This document shows, piece by piece, positions 62,229 to 64,000 of a DNA stretch of 64,000 nt. A program made the position numbers and the translations under genes. The notes beneath the pieces were generated by a model, which had not been told where the DNA came from, did no database searches, and saw nothing but the letters and a program-made list of their open reading frames with translations. The stretch's first letter is position 1. Each line of letters opens with the position of its first letter. The DNA comes from an uncultured Muribaculaceae bacterium (GTDB lineage Bacteria; Bacteroidota; Bacteroidia; Bacteroidales; Muribaculaceae). The DNA is taken from positions 1 to 64,000 of the forward strand of contig CAJTUF010000012.1 of NCBI GenBank assembly GCA_910579675.1. The letters are read 5' to 3'.

Positions 62229-63043
62229 CATGGTTTGAGGCCCTCATAATGGGCATTGTACAGGGATTGTCGGAATATCTCCCCATCAGTTCGAGCGGAC
62301 ACCTTGAGATATGCCGCTCGATGCTCGGCATCGACATCAACGGCGCCGAAGCGCTCGACTTCGACCTCGCCCTCCATGTGGCAACGGTGCTGAGCACCAT
62401 CACGGTGCTCAGGGCCGAGTTTGTGCCTCTATGCCGCTCATTCTTCACCCTCAGGCGCGACGCCAACACCACCTATGTGTGGAAGCTCATAGTGTCGTGC
62501 ATCCCCATCGGCATTGTAGGGCTCTGCTTCAAAGATCAGGTGGAGGCCCTGTTTGGCGGCAGCCTCACCATGGTGGGCGTGTGCCTCATGGTCACGGCGC
62601 TCCTCCTTGCCTTCGCCTACTTTTTCCGCACCCGTGAGGCAATTGCCACCCACCGCGCCGGACGCCCCGTGGGATGGGCCGACGCCATAATCATCGGCCT
62701 CTCGCAGGCCGTGGCGGTGCTCCCCGGCCTCTCGCGCTCAGGCACCACTATCGCCACCGGCATTATCCTCGGCGACGACCGTTCGGCAGTGGCCCGATTC
62801 TCTTTCTTCATGGTCATAATCCCCATCCTCGGCGAGGCGCTCCTCGATGGCGTGAAGATGGCCTCGGGCTCCGAAGAGTTCGGCAGCGGCGTCGGCGCCA
62901 TGCAGCTTCTCATAGGCTTCGTGGCCGCCTATGTGGTGGGATGCCTCGCTTGCCGCTGGATGCTCAACATCGTGAGCCGAGGCCGCATGATATGGTTTGC
63001 AGTCTACTGTGCCCTCATGGGCTTGGCTTGTATAGTATGGTGA
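62225..63043 (+). CDS. uppP: Undecaprenyl-diphosphatase
   Basis: 272-aa BacA-family membrane phosphatase that recycles undecaprenyl pyrophosphate, the lipid carrier of cell-wall synthesis. The active-site blocks are GIVQGLSEYLPISSSGHLEI and ALSQ-like GLSQAVAVLPGLSRSGTTIA. Seven to eight hydrophobic helices are seen. It overlaps both the preceding DUF3098 gene and the following truB gene. Confidence 0.96.
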   Translation: MTWFEALIMGIVQGLSEYLPISSSGHLEICRSMLGIDINGAEALDFDLALHVATVLSTITVLRAEFVPLCRSFFTLRRDANTTYVWKLIVSCIPIGIVGLCFKDQVEALFGGSLTMVGVCLMVTALLLAFAYFFRTREAIATHRAGRPVGWADAIIIGLSQAVAVLPGLSRSGTTIATGIILGDDRSAVARFSFFMVIIPILGEALLDGVKMASGSEEFGSGVGAMQLLIGFVAAYVVGCLACRWMLNIVSRGRMIWFAVYCALMGLACIVW

Positions 63044-63768
63044 CACCCGGACGCGACTACGATTTCATAGCGGGCGAGGTGCTTATCATCGACAAGCCCC
63101 TCGAATGGACCTCATTTGATGTGGTGAAGCGCCTCCGCTCCACCCTCACCCGACGCCTCGGCATCAAGAAGTTCAAGGTGGGCCACGCCGGCACCCTCGA
63201 CCCCCTCGCCACCGGCGTGATTATCGTCACCACCGGACGCGCCACAAAGCTCATCGACTCGCTTCAGGCTGGAGTGAAGGAGTATGTGGCCACTCTGAAG
63301 CTCGGAGCCACAACACCATCGTTTGACCTTGAGACGGAGATCGACGCCACTTACCCCACCGACCATATCACCCGCGACATGATCGACCAGGCCACAGCCC
63401 GCTTCACCGGACGGATCGAGCAGGTGCCACCCGCATTTTCCGCCTGCAAGGTCGACGGCAAGCGCGCCTACGACCTCGCCCGAAAAGGACGCGAGGTGGA
63501 GCTCAAGCCCAAGGTGCTGGTGATCGACGAGATCGAGGTGACCGCCTTTGACCCCGAAGCCATGACCCTCACGCTCCGCATCGTGTGCAGCAAAGGCACC
63601 TACATCCGTGCCCTCGCCCGCGACATTGGCGAGGCACTCGGATCGGGAGCCCACCTCACAGCCCTTCGCCGCACCCGCGTGGGCGACGCCACACTCGGCT
63701 CAGCCCTCAGCGTCGACGACGCCGTGGAGCTGATACGCAACTGCTCCCTCGCTCCTCAGCCCGACTGA
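63037..63768 (+). CDS. truB: tRNA pseudouridine(55) synthase
   Basis: 243 aa from ATG 63037 (GTG 63040 is a near alternative). Makes pseudouridine 55 in the T-loop of tRNA. The catalytic Asp is in VGHAGTLDPLATGVIIV; LIIDKPLEWTSFDVVKRLR, FTGRIEQVPPAFSACKVDGK, RAYDLARKGREVEL and CSKGTYIRALARDIGEAL are family signatures. It overlaps uppP by 7 nt, so it is co-translated. It is followed by queA after 72 nt. Confidence 0.95.
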   Translation: MVTPGRDYDFIAGEVLIIDKPLEWTSFDVVKRLRSTLTRRLGIKKFKVGHAGTLDPLATGVIIVTTGRATKLIDSLQAGVKEYVATLKLGATTPSFDLETEIDATYPTDHITRDMIDQATARFTGRIEQVPPAFSACKVDGKRAYDLARKGREVELKPKVLVIDEIEVTAFDPEAMTLTLRIVCSKGTYIRALARDIGEALGSGAHLTALRRTRVGDATLGSALSVDDAVELIRNCSLAPQPD

Positions 63769-63840
63769 TCTACTCCTATTATATATAGTGTATCTCTCCC
63801 CCCATCTTCCCACACCCCCTCCACGACTCAGAATCAAAGC

Positions 63841-64000
63841 ATGAAACTTTCCCAATTCAAGTTTAAGCTCCCCGAAGAGCTGATAGCAAAATACCCGGTA
63901 GAACAGCGCGACGAAGCCCGCCTTCTGGTGGTCGACCGCCGCACCGGCGAAATCACACCCCGCATCTTCCGCGAGGTGCTCGACTACTTCGACGATGGCG
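63841..64000 (+). CDS. queA: S-adenosylmethionine:tRNA ribosyltransferase-isomerase (5' part, cut by window end)
   Basis: Only 53 codons are in the window: [20 protein letters not shown], then [18 protein letters not shown]. This is the well-conserved start of QueA, which transfers and isomerises ribose from SAM onto 7-aminomethyl-deazaguanine in queuosine synthesis. The frame is open to the window end. Confidence 0.88.
   Translation, partial: MKLSQFKFKLPEELIAKYPVEQRDEARLLVVDRRTGEITPRIFREVLDYFDDG

Overview
This is a GC-rich stretch of chromosome from a gut-type Bacteroidota, most likely a Muribaculaceae (S24-7) relative; the family assignment is inference. The grounds are two SusC/SusD outer-membrane pairs, serine-type sulfatases, a PorU-like type IX secretion sortase, NVEALA-type small proteins, PPi-dependent phosphofructokinase, and many promoters of the Bacteroidota form TTTG-N20-TAnnTTTG.

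Layout. 1-7.0 kb: one operon with lipoate ligase and the whole glycine cleavage system (gcvT, gcvH, gcvPA, gcvPB, lpd). 7.0-7.5 kb: a structured dispersed repeat, also seen at 1-190 and 60.4-60.8 kb. 7.6-11.6 kb: S41 protease, NAD-dependent epimerase, tRNA-dihydrouridine synthase, small membrane protein. 11.6-12.9 kb: miaB. 13.1-18.1 kb: an unusual array of lipoproteins, NVEALA-type small proteins with constant N-termini and variable Cys-containing tails, and TolB-like propeller lipoproteins. 18.5-24.2 kb: CoA transferase, GH25 lysozyme-like lipoprotein, PorU. 24.4-26.1 kb: a propeller-gene fragment and a lipoprotein. 26.3-34.3 kb: a sulfatase-rich polysaccharide utilization locus (sulfatase, SusD, SusC, second sulfatase).

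34.5-37.8 kb: tRNA-Pro followed by an AT-richer island with a likely group II intron 5' remnant, a possible RteC-like protein, a three-gene module (unknown protein, PIN-domain protein, HigA-like antitoxin) and a PH-domain membrane protein. 38.1-41.4 kb: pheT and a YebC-family regulator. 41.5-46.2 kb (minus): prolyl oligopeptidase, lipoprotein and two metallo-beta-lactamase-fold hydrolases. 46.3 kb: initiator tRNA-Met. 46.6-60.1 kb (minus): GH16-like enzyme, ABC exporter, PPi-phosphofructokinase, GH110-like galactosidase, a secreted protein, and a second SusD/SusC pair. 60.9-64.0 kb: ftsX, DUF3098 protein, uppP, truB and the start of queA.

How it fits together: the window mixes core functions (one-carbon metabolism, tRNA modification, envelope synthesis) with glycan foraging. 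The two SusC/D systems, sulfatases, GH110 and GH16 suggest use of host-type sulfated or galactosylated glycans; the substrate is inference. The least-explained parts are the NVEALA/lipoprotein/propeller array, the dispersed repeat whose 8-bp stems change in a compensating way around a constant 22-nt loop, and the unknown/PIN/HigA-like operon in the island.
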